A stretch of DNA of 64,000 nucleotides, taken from positions 558,001 to 622,000 of the forward strand of contig JAQFWX010000011.1 of assembly GCA_027605045.1 (NCBI GenBank), in the 5' to 3' direction. Positions within the stretch are counted from its first letter, which is position 1; the number at the start of each line of letters is the position of its first letter. Under the pieces are notes generated by a model. It was given only the letters and a program-made list of their open reading frames with translations. It ran no database searches and was not told where the DNA came from. The position numbers were made by a program, and so were the translations under genes. Shown here one piece after another: positions 30,040 to 42,500 of the stretch. This DNA comes from Phallus indusiatus. Lineage: Eukaryota > Basidiomycota > Agaricomycetes > Phallales > Phallaceae.

Positions 30040-32022
30040 ATGACCAGCCTAATCTCCAGTCTTGCTTGGGTATATATGATTTCCATTGTACATTTTTTCC
30101 TTCTTAATGAATTGTTACAGGTCAGACGAGGCGCGAGTTTGCAGCAACCGGTTAAATATGACTTCAATGAAGACGAACTGAAGCGAATCAGCTCTATAGC
30201 AAAAATAGAGCTTGAAGATGCCCGAACCGAGTTAGAACGTGCCAATAAAGCTGCACAAGCCATGGAAGAGGAAGGTGATGATGACGAAGAAGGCTGGGAA
30301 GAGTGCGTATGAATACATCAGGAAAAATTTTGCTTTTTTTGAAGTTTTCTGGTCAGTGAGAAATCAGATGCAGAAGAAAATGCCGCAGGCAATAACGAAG
30401 ATAAAATGGATCAAGATCCAACTCCTACTACCCAAAAAAAAACCGATCCAAATGACCTATCCGAATATAACCTGGACGAATATGACAAGGAAGAAGTAGG
30501 TGTGTATGTTATATCATAAGTAAACGTCGTTTGGGTTCAGTTAATTCTGTATAGAAACGGGCTTGTTCAGTAACATCAAGGGCTTAACATATTACAAGTC
30601 CATAAACGAAGATCCACATATTATTTTAAAAGACGTATGCCTCTTTTGATCGTTAATACATCTGATAGCGAACCTCTTCTAGGTAGATGCGGAGGAACGT
30701 GAAGAAGTCGAAATTCTACCAACTGATAATCTAATCGTTTCCGCTAGAACTGAAGAAGAAGTGTCATACATCGACGTGTACGTGTACGACGAAACTCAAG
30801 AAAGCCTTTATGTCCATCACGATATTATGCTGTCTTCGTTCCCGCTTTGTCTAGAGTGGCTAAATTTTCATCCGAATAGTGGAACGTCTCAAACGCCATC
30901 CAATCCGACTGGGAATTATGTCGCTCTCGGTACCATGGAACCTGAAGTCGAAATTTGGTCTTTGGATGTTTTGGATGCTATATACCCGGCTACAATCCTT
31001 GGTAGACCGGATTTAACAAAGGCTCATACACCACTATCCCTTGGAACTGGGAAGAAGAAACGTAAAAAAACCCAATCAAGGAAAATTTCGCCGGATTATC
31101 ATGTGGATGCCGTTCTTGGACTTTCTTGGAATAAAACTCACCGAAACCTACTAGCTAGTGCCTCGGCAGACACAACCATAAAATTATGGGACTTAACCCG
31201 CGCAACAGGAAAAGATTCCTCCGAAGAGTCCAGTGGAGCTTTACGGAGTTTTCAAGTTCACAACAATAAGGTTCAAAGTGTTCGGTGGAATGACAAAGAA
31301 CCGTCCATATTACTTTCTGGCAGTTATGACCGTACGGTCCGAACATTTGACTCCCGAGCACCCGAGACAGGTTTGGTTGCGGTTCATGGTGCAGAGATAG
31401 AATCTATTTGCTGGGATCCGTGGGAAGTCCATACTTTCTATGTCAGTATCCTCATTCATCATATCATCATTTTTCATCTCATCCACTGGCAGGTTTCACT
31501 GGAAAACGGTTTAGTTCTATGTTACGATGCACGAACCCTGCCATCAGATAGTAACTCATTAGCTCGACCTCGCTTCACGCTCGCGGCTCATGACGGTGCT
31601 GCATCTGCTCTCGACATTAATCCACATGTTCGAGGATGTATGGTGACAGGAGGAACGGATAAATTGGTGAAGATTTGGAATATCGCCGATGACGACAATA
31701 CAAAATTGGAAGTTAGTTTGGTTACCAGTCGTGACCTCGGAGTCGTACGTGGTTGCATTATTGCCGGCCTACATATTGTAAATTGATCGTTTTATAGGGA
31801 AGAGTCTTCTCCGCCCTTTGGTCTCCTGACGACGCACTAACAGTGGCAGCTGCTGGTTCGACTGGTAAACTTCAAATATGGGATGTCGCCTCGAATGCTG
31901 GCGCAAGAAAAACGCTCAGTCACAAACTAAACCAAGCTTCCGTTACGGTCAAGGAGCGATCGAATGGCGGTGTTATTGGGGTTGTCAGTGATAATGAAGA
32001 TGAGAGCGGTGACGAGGATTAG
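30040..32022 (+). CDS. PWP1: Periodic tryptophan protein 1 homologue (WD40 ribosome-biogenesis/chromatin factor)
   Basis: About 540 aa WD40-repeat nuclear/nucleolar protein. Exon 1 is only 30 nt (ATG 30040, MTSLISSLAW). The next exon continues VRRGASLQQPVKYDFNEDEL and the coiled segment IAKIELEDARTELERAN. An acidic region (EEEGDDDEEGWEE) precedes FSNIKGLTYYKSINEDPHII, and the PWP1-specific block YVYDETQESLYVHHDIMLSS follows. WD repeats then appear as LGLSWNKTHRNLLASASADT / TIKLWDL, VRWNDKEPSILLSGSYDRTV, ICWDPWEVHTFYVSLENGLV, CMVTGGTDKLVKIWNIADDD and DALTVAAAGSTGKLQIWDVA. It ends VVSDNEDESGDED. The lysine cluster GKKKRKKTQSRK is a likely nuclear localisation signal. At least seven introns. Convergent with eIF3j, 75 bp between stop codons. 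Confidence 0.93.
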
Positions 32023-32097
32023 ATATGTTACAGGAGTTTAATTAACTGTCTATACACCCATCTCGATGCATTATGGTCACATAGACTATTATACCTG

Positions 32098-33060
32098 CTA
32101 CATGAAATCATCTTCATTCGCTCCGAAATCGTCTAATGGTTCGTCGTAAACAGTGGCATCCAATCTGAATTGTCGGTCAGCACTAGTAATCAAAGATTAC
32201 ATGATGAGTCCTTACTTTTTTACGACCTTGCTGCTGCCTAGAGTGGGCTTCGATGCCGCCTTCGATTTCTTCTTACCACTTGCCTTGTCCCGTTGCTCCT
32301 TTTGCTTTTCATTTGCGAGAGTGGTGAGAGCACTAGCAGCCTTTCGGACTTCAATGTCTTTTAAAGGCATTGCCAAGGCTCTAACGTGGTGTTCAATGAA
32401 CGCGGCGTATAACGGTTTATTTTCGTGTCGTTTGAGGATGACGTCGATAATTTTCGAAGAGAGTGCTTGGAAATCATCTTTAGTCCTAGGATTAAAGTTG
32501 AGTAATGTATTGATATCGCTTGATGCTAAATTTGACAATTTCAGTTGCTGAATTTCCTGTGTCGATAATTGGGACAAGGCAACCATACATGATACAGCCA
32601 TTCCCCCAAAAAGATCCGCCGCATGGGAAAGGTCAGCTTTCAGCTCACGTTCTTGCTCAAGTCGTTTTCTTTCGGCTGAATTTATTACATCTTCGAGGTC
32701 ACTGTCTTCGAGAGTTTCGGCTTTGTTAGCTTTGAGAGCCTCTTTTTCGGCGATTTTGGCTTTGAGGGTGCCTTTCTTTTTTGGGGGGGCTACTGGAGCG
32801 GCTGGTTTCTGCTGTTCCTCCTCCTCTGAGCTCTCCTCCCAGTCATCCTGAACACTACCATAAGACTGGGGCGTACAGCGAACAAAAATGCCTTACGGGT
32901 GCCTCGTCATCTTCCTCATCTTCGCCATCCCATTTCTTGGCCGGCACGACCTTTGCAGGTTTGACCTCTTCTTCGCTGGACTCGGCCTCTATTTACCAGT
33001 GATATCAATTCCATGTACCTAGCCTGTTCAGTTTACAATCATACCCCAATCGTCTGCCAT
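32098..33060 (-). CDS. HCR1: Eukaryotic translation initiation factor 3 subunit J
   Basis: About 260 aa, loosely bound eIF3 subunit that acts at the 40S decoding centre and in recycling. The start is MADDW (ATG 33060), interrupted by an intron after DDW. Next come EAESSEEEVKPAKVVPAKKW and DGEDEEDDEAP, an intron, DDWEESSEEEEQQKP, PPKKKGTLKAKIAEKEALKA and DSDLEDVINSAERKRLEQER. The core is ADLSHAADLFGG, NPRTKDDFQALSSKIIDVIL and NKPLYAAFIEHHVRALAMPL, and it ends in basic KKKSKAASKPTLGSSKVVKK and ATVYDEPLDDFGANEDDFM. The repeated acidic WE/WD segments at the N-terminus and the FMxxL-like dimer core are typical of eIF3j/Hcr1. The stop is at 32098-32100. Convergent with PWP1, and divergent (107 bp) from the HTD2-like gene. 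Confidence 0.92.
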
Positions 33061-33166
33061 AGAAACAACAAATCAAGAGAGAAATAAAAGTATGGAGAGG
33101 AAACAAAAAGCGCAGAATCTAAGAGGGGACTAGGGCACAGTTTATCGGAGTTTAAAAAGCTACCCT

Positions 33167-34506
33167 ATGCGGGTCTTCGCGCCAACTTGTCAGTCACTGT
33201 CGCCGTCGTCCTCAAAAAGTCTTTTCTCCAACCCACGCACCGAGCAATCAATACGAAAATGGTTGAATTCCAAAGAAAAGCCGCATTTTTCGCTCAACAC
33301 ACTTCACCGATTCAAACTCAATGAATTGTTTACCCTTTTGCCTACTCGTAGTTTCGAATTCCCAATCATGAACCTCCATCCAGTCCCGCCGCGTGTTGGG
33401 AACCCAATATCCTTGGGATACTATTTCAGCCTGTTTCCCGATTTATATGATAATGCGCCAGTCCAAGTCGATGGTGCTCCAGCGTGGCATGCTCCCCATA
33501 CATTCTCCCGTCGACTTCGACATAGCGGGCGTGTTGTCATGTCCTCCAGGTCCCCTCCTTTAGTAGGAATGAATTTCGTCAAGAAGGTCATTCATCTTGA
33601 AGCAAAGAGGGTTTACAGATGCCAAGAGACTGACACACCTATTCTTCATACCAACCGCAAGATGGTAACATATCAGTGGTTCCCTATGAAAACAGATTTG
33701 GTAAATGAGGAATGCATCACCGCTTTTTATTATGATAAATATGATGGGAATATCAATACATGTGAGTATTTTCTGTAAACCCCATTTGAACCACTGTCAT
33801 AAACCACATGTAAAGTTGATGGCTTGCCGAATTCGACGGAAAGATTCCTTTCATATAGTTTTATGCCCACACGACGGCGAATTCGTGATTTCGCCATGTT
33901 TTCCCAAGATACCCACAAAATACACTACCATTACGATTATGCTAAATCTGAAGGTTATCCAGGTACATTTTTCGTTTCCATTATGAATCACGTCTCAATA
34001 CGGAATATGAAGATCTAGTGGTGGGAACATCTTTGCAGTTAACCATTATTCTCGACATTATTCAAGCATATATGCCTAAAGGATTCACATGCAACGCCGT
34101 AGAGTATCGCGTCATCAATCCGTTATTCTGCAACAGTGAAATTCATGTTTTCAGGCACTGGTATCGAAAGGATCCTCCCTTGTGCCTCGACAATCTTGCC
34201 CCTGATCTGACTGCCCCGGTTGATTTAAAGGGGACAGAGGGTACGCCCCAACAGACAAATCTGAAGTCGGTTTCGCTTCAGAGCTCAAAACATTCCTCTT
34301 CCACCCGTCGATTCCGGTCAGAGCCTCGCGTACTATTTTGGACTGAAAATGAAAATGGCGTTGTAGGGACAGTCGTATATGCCGCTTTGGTCAAAAAAGG
34401 GATGCATCTTGGGAACTGGATCCCCAAACCGGATATATTCTTCCCGTGGGGTCAATTTGGCCTCTGGATCAAACGCACACGAATCCGAGGGAGCAGAAAC
34501 CTATGA
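33167..34506 (+). CDS. HTD2-like hydroxyacyl-thioester dehydratase (hot-dog fold)
   Basis: About 390 aa, similar in layout to mitochondrial 3-hydroxyacyl-ACP dehydratase Htd2 of type II fatty-acid synthesis. The start is the ATG at 33167. The N-terminal part reads FKLNELFTLLPTRSFEFP, HPVPPRVGNPISLGYYFSLF and LYDNAPVQVDGAPAWHAPHT, then FSRRLRHSGRVVM (first hot-dog). After an intron at about 33762-33815 come STERFLSYSFMPTRRRIRDF and the hydratase-like AMFSQDTHKIHYHYDYAKSE. The next exon resumes DLVVGTSLQLTIILDIIQAY. The YHYDYAKSEGYP-to-LVV segment fits the second hot-dog; the usual HGPL is GTSL here. The frame ends ...TRIRGSRNL at 34504-34506, but coding-like sequence continues in another frame, so the 3' end is uncertain. 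An N-terminal basic leader could be a mitochondrial presequence. Confidence 0.65.
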
Positions 34507-34779
34507 TGGCTCATTTTGCTGAATTGGATGAAAAAATTAGAGAGCCAGATACTTTTGATTCGCTGGGCAGACCGATATCGAAGCATCAAAACCGACCACT
34601 ACGCGCCTGGCCTTCCCGTCATCCATGGCAACAGGATGATGAAGATGGTGATAGTGATGATGAGGACGAAATTGCTACATTAAAATCAGAGCGTAATGTC
34701 CGGAACTAGTACGTCGGCACGATTGGAAGAAATTCAAGATCTACTGGGACAATTCAGAGCTAGCAGGACACGACGATAG
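34503..34779 (+). CDS. Coding-like tail downstream of the HTD2-like gene, function unknown
   Basis: Overlaps the stop codon of the preceding frame (ctATGATGg). Frame b reads MMAHFAELDEKIREPDTFDS, LGRPISKHQNRPLRAWPSRH and PWQQDDEDGDSDDEDEIATL to a stop at 34709. Frame c carries EEIQDLLGQFRASRTRR to a stop at 34779. Both look like real protein (acidic then amphipathic). They could join by a very short intron (gtaatg...gaag) or be separate exons of the upstream gene. I do not recognise the family, and whether it is an independent gene is open. Confidence 0.35.
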
Positions 34780-34936
34780 TTTGGAATAAAGGTTCTTTGT
34801 TAACTATTAGCTGTAAGTATTCGTTTGATATTACATGGCTTTTTACAATATACGATCCGATACAATTCCATAGACTAGCGAAAATTATGCCATTATTATT
34901 ATCAATTCCGTATAACCCTTTCCGCAATAATAAAAT

Positions 34937-36120
34937 CTATATGTCAGAGCTAGAGCGCGCCACGTTCCGAGAGAATAGTTGTTTTCTCCAAGATGCCTCT
35001 AGGTGATCTCGTTCGCGTCTGAGAGATATGCATTCACGACCATCTGGGCCCCGACTTCGAATTATGAAAACCTTGCTGTACCCTTCCGCGTTTGCTGTAA
35101 ACCAAGATTTCCAACATACTTCCTCTAGATTTTTTATACCACGCGCCATGATCTCACTACAAACGACTTCGGCGTTTGCGGTTTGTTCGCCAAACTTCTC
35201 CCAACAAGTGGGACAGAATGCGTCTGAAGCGCAGTGCCACGGACATTGAGTTGCGTGATATTCATGGACGTCGGTATCGGTCAAGTAATGATCAATGATG
35301 AGAGTACGAAGACGAACCAGAGGCTTCATCATCTCTGCCGCCATGCTCTATGTCAGACATCAATTAGCAGCAGAAATTTACACACATTCGGTGGAAGATG
35401 AACAGTCTCTCACAGAATAACTATAGTGGTGAGGAGGAACGTCACCACATTCAACATCGTATACGGGCGGTACCTCAAAAGGACTGCTCATTACGCGTAA
35501 ACTCTGTAGATTGTGAAAGCGGGATATTGTTGCTAGCATTAGAGCATGATCATTTGCATGGTCGAATGGCACTATCAGCTCTACCCTCTAATATTAGCAC
35601 CAATTCAAAAGAGAAGATGGAGCTGTCGGAGGACTTACCTCGGATGGTAAGAGGTAATCGCCGGAGAATGGGGACGATACCGATTGCTGGACCGTAAAGA
35701 TGAACCGCACGTAAGTACGCGAACTTGCTATATATCTGTTCTGTTCCTTGTAGTGCAATTTCTACTGGGTAGTGAAGAGTTCTATAAGAATTATAATTTT
35801 CTTCCCTGCTTGTAAGAAAAAGTTCTCGAGACCCACCTGACCCATTTGTATATGTCTGGAAAGCGGTCAATGTCGTGTAAATGTGAAGGCGAGGTTACAT
35901 GATATGTTCTAAATATTTCACGGAGTGCTAGCTGACGAAACCTATGACAGGCCAGCGAAAATCCAGATACAAGGCTCAGCTTGCTGCGGGGATGTGAACC
36001 TGAATTTGAACCTTGGCTGCGGATCGCTGTAGAGCTCGAGAAACCTTCTTGAGGACAATCTTCAACCTCCTCCAAGGCATAATGCACAATTAGACTAAGG
36101 TTTTCACCAGGGATGTCCAT
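34937..36120 (-). CDS. F-box/LRR-like hypothetical protein
   Basis: Multi-exon minus-strand gene of about 330 aa. The most 5' exon I can support starts at the ATG at 36120 (MDIPGENLSLIVHYALEEVE) and has SLACHRFRQLALREIFRTYH, a pattern typical of the region after an F-box in basidiomycete F-box proteins. Later exons give KFAYLRAVHLYGPAIGIVPI, LATISRFHNLQSLRVMSSPF (leucine-rich repeat-like), MKPLVRLRTLIIDHYLTDTD, a Cys/His-rich HATQCPWHCASDAFCPTCWE and a basic tail ending SSSDI. An F-box proper would lie at or before the N-terminus and is not convincing, so the true start may be further upstream. Likely a ubiquitin-ligase substrate adaptor or a non-functional relative. Confidence 0.45.
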
Positions 36121-36512
36121 TGGCAGGGCGTCAGGAGCAAATTAGGAGCTTCGAGGACAAGCTGTGCAATCAGACTCTGTCTAGTGCAAAGTCTTGAGCA
36201 TGGGATATTTTATGTGCAGTCAAGACTGCTGTTTTCGGACATAAGTTTGACACGGACAAGATCTAATCGAGTAAATATCAAGCGACGTGTGCCTTCAATT
36301 CTGCAGAAAAAAGGGTTGAGGTCACTGAAGTAATACGATTCATCCTTTCTAGTCAACCCAAGCACACGGTTCCCACACCTGGATGCGCCGGCTCTTCAGG
36401 GCGTCCCACGCCCGTCGCATACGGACTCGCAACAGTAATAATTTAGTTCGATTATGGATATATTTATGTGTATTTTTGATCTTTTTGGTTATTTTAAGAA
36501 AAATAAAAGCTG
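36121..36512. other. Intergenic between F-box-like gene and Bem2-type gene
   Basis: 392 bases. It may include an undetected 5' exon of the F-box-like gene (protein-like stretches near 36130-36200 on the minus strand) and the 3' UTR of the large gene. An open frame of 67 codons on the plus strand is antisense to the last exon of the large gene and is not supported. Confidence 0.35.
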
Positions 36513-39500
36513 TTAAGTTATCACTATCTCTTCATCTTCAATTCGACGAGGGAACAGTTCTAAATCCGGATCGTGGTCGTGTATAACGTCCGTAGGTGCT
36601 GACCATGAAGGTCCTGAATTAGCATTGTGAGCAGCCGTATCTTCTATTCGCTCCGTCACATCTCCTTCCGCCTCGTCATCTTGCTCCGTGTCTCCTTCGT
36701 CAAATACTCGGTGAAACTACAATGGGTGCTTGGTTTTTTTTCTAGCTTTATATAAAATGAAAATATACTCACGTGAATTATTAACATCTGTAATAATTGA
36801 CTGGTGTATTTCATGTTTTGCATCAATAAACCAAAGTTATTTGTTGGAGGTCGAAGAAGACTGGGATTGAAAATAACAGCCAGAGCCTCGGCAGTCATTT
36901 GATTCTGTTCTTCATAATCCGTGACTCTAAAACAATTGTGAGTAATTGACAGCATTTGAATTTAAACTCTGCGCTATCCATACCTGTCAAGATGTTCACA
37001 CACTCGTCTCAAAAGGTACATGCTATTCACAGGGAGCTCGTGAATGACCTTTCGGACCGCTTTCAATCGCGCTTCGAAGTCTTGTATTTCTAGTCCAGCC
37101 TAGCTCAAGAAAGATATTCTAAAAATATGCGTTAATGAACAACTCACGGATAACCTGCAATGCTTCATGATATGACTTTTCGGGAAAAATTGCTCGAGGT
37201 AATGCGCGCAGCCACGTTTTCACAACATCACAGATAGCAAATATGTCAACATAATCCCTGTCAAAGAATGTAATTTCTTGACCTTGACGAGGCGACTGAC
37301 TTGAGGTCCAAACTAAAATTCCGCCAAAAACACAACTTACCCGTGTCAAATTGAGTCCGTAACATAGCGATAGCGCTACTTGCTCCAGGGACTCGGTACA
37401 AGCCAGGTTCTTGCAGCCCTCTTGCTTCAATCTCCGTGAAACATCGCTCCAGGATTTGCGGCACTGCCCCAACAGAATTGCCGCCTGACTCTCGCTGCAG
37501 AAGAATGTCGAGTTCAACATTGAAAACTAAGCGAGCATTTCAGCACATCAAACAAATTTTTGGCGAAAAAGAAATTACGAACCAGCCTGCGGATGCCGTG
37601 AACCCATTTGGGAGGGTAACTCCATTTGATCATGAGGAATGATAGGTTTCGTCGAATTTCCAATATAGGTCAAACGCTTGGCCGATGTCAACTTGGCTGT
37701 TTGCGCGATACCAGACACCCAAGATTCTAACTCTGAACGCGTGGATGCTTGCAACAGATACCTTCCCCCGTCTTCGGTTGTGACATAGAACAAATATAGT
37801 CGAACAGTGTTGACGAAACTCTTGACCGTCGCGCCGGCTAGACTGATGACTAGAGATGGTTTACCTGTTGGCTCAAAATCTAATTCCTTAGCAGTCCGAC
37901 GCTGGAAAGGTGTGCCGTTATCAGATTGATCACCAGATGTGAAAGCGGAAGAGATCGGTCGCATTAACTGCAAAAAGGCGGACGACATGGTTCTGCGACT
38001 GCGTTGGTTTTTCAACGCAAGAGCATTGGGCCTGCTGGAATGCATTGCTCTATTAAGGTCCTCTTCACGTTTATCGCTCTTGATTTGTTCCGCTTTCCTT
38101 TCTCGCGTAAGTTTCTCGCGAACAACCTTATCTCGTTTGCATTTCTCCTGCTGTAGTTGTACTATTTTTGCGAACGGTCGTTGATTTTTCTTGCTATGCG
38201 CGGAACCATTAAGACTCTCGTGATAAGCCTCGTCTCTAAGGAGCCTGCTGTCGAAAGCGGGACCCGTTACCTGTCGATGCATATTATTCAGACGTTCCGT
38301 ATCGGAACGATCCAAGACATTTTGAAGTTTTCGAGGCCGAGACAAGCGCAAAGATAGGGAAAGTGAAGCCAAATCATGTAGATAGCTGTTATTTATTTAT
38401 TTTCCCATCAATACAAAAAGGTCTTTCGGTTGGGTAAATGACGTACCGTCGTTTATCCAAACTAACAAGCGTGGATCCTTCCATACTAGAATCAATGAGA
38501 TTTGGCATGCTGATCACTTCGAGAAATCGTTCTAGCAACCAACCAATGTCAATAGTTAATCGGGTTTGTTTCGAGATCGATTGGATCATTGGCTTTGCCA
38601 AGAGCGACTCTAAAGAATCCGCAGTTGTTCCGCGAGCGAGGGCAACATAATGCCAAGTCATTGAAAAGAACCTCGACTCGGGAGCTACAATAGCAGATAC
38701 TAATGCCGTTTCAACAAAGGAACGAAAGGGAGATTGGCTCATGGACATCCCAGAGGATGGATCTGTTGTTCGTAGACGGCATACCTCGATGGCCCTAAGA
38801 AGAGTTTCCATCCGTGCTTGTCGAATACGAAGGCCTAGTCGAGGTGTTACTATTCTTGATAGCAAATATTTGCGAATGACTGCGTGTGCACGGACTAGAC
38901 CACGAATACTCGAAGGTAGTAACTTGTAGATGGAGTCCTGATTATGTGGGAGAAGGATAGAGGATTCAGTCTCCTGAATATGAGAATAGATGGACTGGAT
39001 TTCTATTTCATCAGAATTCAGAGCAGGTTCATAGTTTAAAAACCAGCCAATACGATCTGCGGATTGGGTCTCTAATATGTCAATAGTGACAATTAGGTCC
39101 TTGAAAATAATTGAGTCGTCGAAGTATGAGTACAAAGCAGGAAACCTACATCAAGAGTCACGGAACGCATAGCGGTTGCGGCCAATGCGTCTAGATTGTC
39201 GACCAGTGTCTCCGGATCTAATTCGTCAAGCGATGGTGGCTGACTACCATAATTCACGGGATGGGGAGCATCGAGAAGTGATTGAGAGGGCAAAGGCGCA
39301 TACGATTGAGGCCTTCGGGAACGTTGAACAAATACCCCGGCGACCTGCTGACGGAACACTTCCAAAGATTCCCATTGTTCTGCGTTCCTTTTGTCATCCC
39401 TTTCTACGAACGGGGTGTTCAAAAATGCGTGCATCGCGCGAGATAACTCCGAGTCATTAAACGCATCATAGATCCCGCCACCTTTCTCAATCCAGTGGGA

Positions 39501-42500
39501 TATAGCTTCCATGACAGCTCTCTGGGTTTTCATAGATGAAATGGCGGAAATTGAACGCTTCCGAAGTAGCTGCCGATAAATCAGTTACAAAAAATAATTT
39601 GATCACATTTCATACTAAGAATCACCTCGAATAATACATATGGCGTGACAAAGCTACGGAACATCGTCCACCAGGACGTTTGGTAGGCTTCGTGATCGAG
39701 CTTTAACAGCCGGGTCTTACCTCCACGAAGTGGTGCTTCACCATTATCATCGGCGACGGAAACCGCAATTCCTTGCAAACCGAAGAGCAAAACGTCAACA
39801 AGACGATCTAAGGTTCCAGCCTTCACGACGGTTCGTAACGAAGATTCTGGAACTGGCTCCAGAGGAGTTGAAATGTCTGGCTGTGGTAGAACCGGAAGAG
39901 AACCGCGTCGCGCCATACTTGTTTTTCTTTCGGGGTTACCGTTGGTAACGCGTACTTGGCTAGTCCGACGTTCTAAGTTGGATTCAAAGATACTAGATGG
40001 ACGAGAGGAGGAGTCCAAAGATCTTTCAGGAACTTCCACTAATAGATCGCCGTCGTGTAATGGAATAACCAGCCCGGTCCCATCAGCTATGTTACGCGTC
40101 ATATCGACTAGTTGTTGGTCTCCGTTGGGAATCGACATCATGGAAAACAATTCTGACAGGCGAGCCTGATTCACTCGTGCAGAGGAAGTGTCGACGGCGT
40201 CTTTTCTACTACGATGCAAAGGCTCCCGATCAACAAGTGACAGCGCAGGCAAGGGTTCGACAAAGCTCAAGGGAAGCATGGATTGTACTGCAGCTACGTT
40301 AGATGCTTGCTGCCAATGATGCGCTTCAAATAGTCCTTTTAGCCGTGGTTCGGCGGCGAAAGATTGGGACATAAAATCCTCGAAGGTTCGAAATTTACTG
40401 GGAACTCTGGACTGGACATTTCGCCAGATGTTTATGAGTGACACCGCCGCCTCGTCTTGTTCATTGGGGTCTAGTTTAAAGGTTGATCGTCGAAACCGAT
40501 TCTGCACTGAGTTGACATAATCGCCAATTGACAGTAAAATCTCGACGTCCCATGCGTCGTCCCGTCCGGGAAGCTCAAGTTTGGCTCTTGGCCAAAGATG
40601 AGTAATTTGATTAAGGATATCGCCTCCCCAAGGTGACATGACTGTCTGGCCCGAAGAGTCAGTATCTTTAGCCCATGAATGAAACAATCGAAGGATGGTC
40701 AAGCTGGTTCGGCGCCAGGCTTTCTCTAGTCTAGCGATTGGTCGAGAGCATAGAGCGGCTTCAATAGCTTTCCAAGTACATCTATCCCCTATACTTCGGC
40801 AATGTTCCGCAACTTTGATCCAGTGCGTAATTAAATCAGATCGTAAGTGTGTTTTTGAGGCTGAAAGGATGTCGGGAGACATGTCTGATGATCGACCATT
40901 GGGGTTTAATACCTGCGTTACGATGAATCGTGATAACCAGTGAGGCGCTTCATCGCAGCCAAAGAAGGACGAAAATGGGCGTGAAGACAGAGTGTTCTCG
41001 TCGCTGTCGAGAGCATATTCCAATAAATCAATAGAAAAGGATGTACTGTAAGTTTGGGGAAGCGACTGGAGGTGAAACATCGCTAGACTTTGCGCCAATA
41101 TTGAAGGATCAAGATTGAGGAAATGACCATCAGTTAGGTCGCCAAATGCATATCTAGCATCGTTTGATTTGCCAAATTGGGGAGCAAACGGGCCAATAAG
41201 CTCGGATGTCAATGTAGGATCATCCGCATAGTTTATGGACGACTTGAACGTCTCCCACTTGCCTTCGTCGAAAGCATGTTTGTATAACGCGATATACAAA
41301 CCAGAAAGCCATGATACGAAACTTTGTGCCTGTTCTTGTTCATGGCTATCTGCATCGTTGACATATGCGGCGGCATAGCGAATAAATTCATTCTCAAATG
41401 TTTCTTTGCCCATCAAACGAGGCAAACACATTATCATGCAATAAGAGAATCTTTTTCGAATAGATGAATCATTGCTACCCTTAAAACAAGTTCCGAATAT
41501 AGCTTCATGAAGCAGAGCATCGGCCGTTCCTTTCGTCGGATACCCGCTTGCTGCGAACGAAAGCTCCGGATGAGAGTTTCTCCCTCGATAAATGCGTGCT
41601 CTTTTGCGAGTTTCTTCTTTCTTTTTCGCTAAAGATGTCTCTGGTTCTTCAGATATCTCTACAATGGTCTCGTTGGGTTGAGGCAATAACTCTGAGAACA
41701 CGGGAGTGGTGCCCTGTGGGAACAGTTCCTTTATCTCTGGGCTTCTGTCGCTAGGCGGTTTATAAAAGTACAATTTTGAACCTTTCAAAACAGCCTTGTA
41801 GGATTTCCAGCCTTTGGAAAGGACAGCGTTGAGTGTATGAGCAGATCTAAAGGCCAAGTGCGCATTTGACCCTGTATGTCGATTAAGAAAGCCCGATAGT
41901 TGTATGATTTGCGAGGATCTTTTTGACGTCGTGTCGGCTGATGCAGGAGAAGTATCGTGTTTAGTCGTGGAAGAAGGAACTAGTGAATGTCCTGGAAACC
42001 GTAATGCGTTGGAGGGCGCCACGAACGATCGGCTGTGTTCAATGTCCACAAAAGAGGACATCGTCCGATTCCTCATCCGTGGAGGCGGCGGATTTTCTGG
42101 GAGGGCCGTAGTAGAAGTCGGGGCTGAGTGCTGGAGCTGAGGGAAAGCTACACTGTTGTTTTGAATATCTGCTGGATTGGAGGGAGGGAACGGCGTAGGT
42201 TGAGAAGACGTGAATGGAAGTGAGGTGTTGCCAGAATTCTGACGATATGCTTCAATTCTGGCCTTTGTTTGCATTGTATGCAGAACAAGGCTTTCGTCGC
42301 GTAGAGGAGGATCCGTAAGCACGGGGTGCTGGTTGAGGAGAGAACTTAAATCGTCCACGGAACGGGACCATGTTTTTCTCGAAGTGGCCATGAGGGTGGG
42401 GGAATCATGCCGTAAGGAACCATAATCTCCGTTTTTAGTCACAGATGATTTTGCATTCGAAGTTAAAGCCAAGTCAAGGACAGACCTGGAAAATTGCATT

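Noticed and set aside
36383..36586. Plus-strand 67-codon frame with a hydrophobic stretch, possible small membrane protein
   Set aside because: Overlaps antisense the last exon and 3' UTR of the Bem2-type gene; no homologue recognised, and no promoter evidence.
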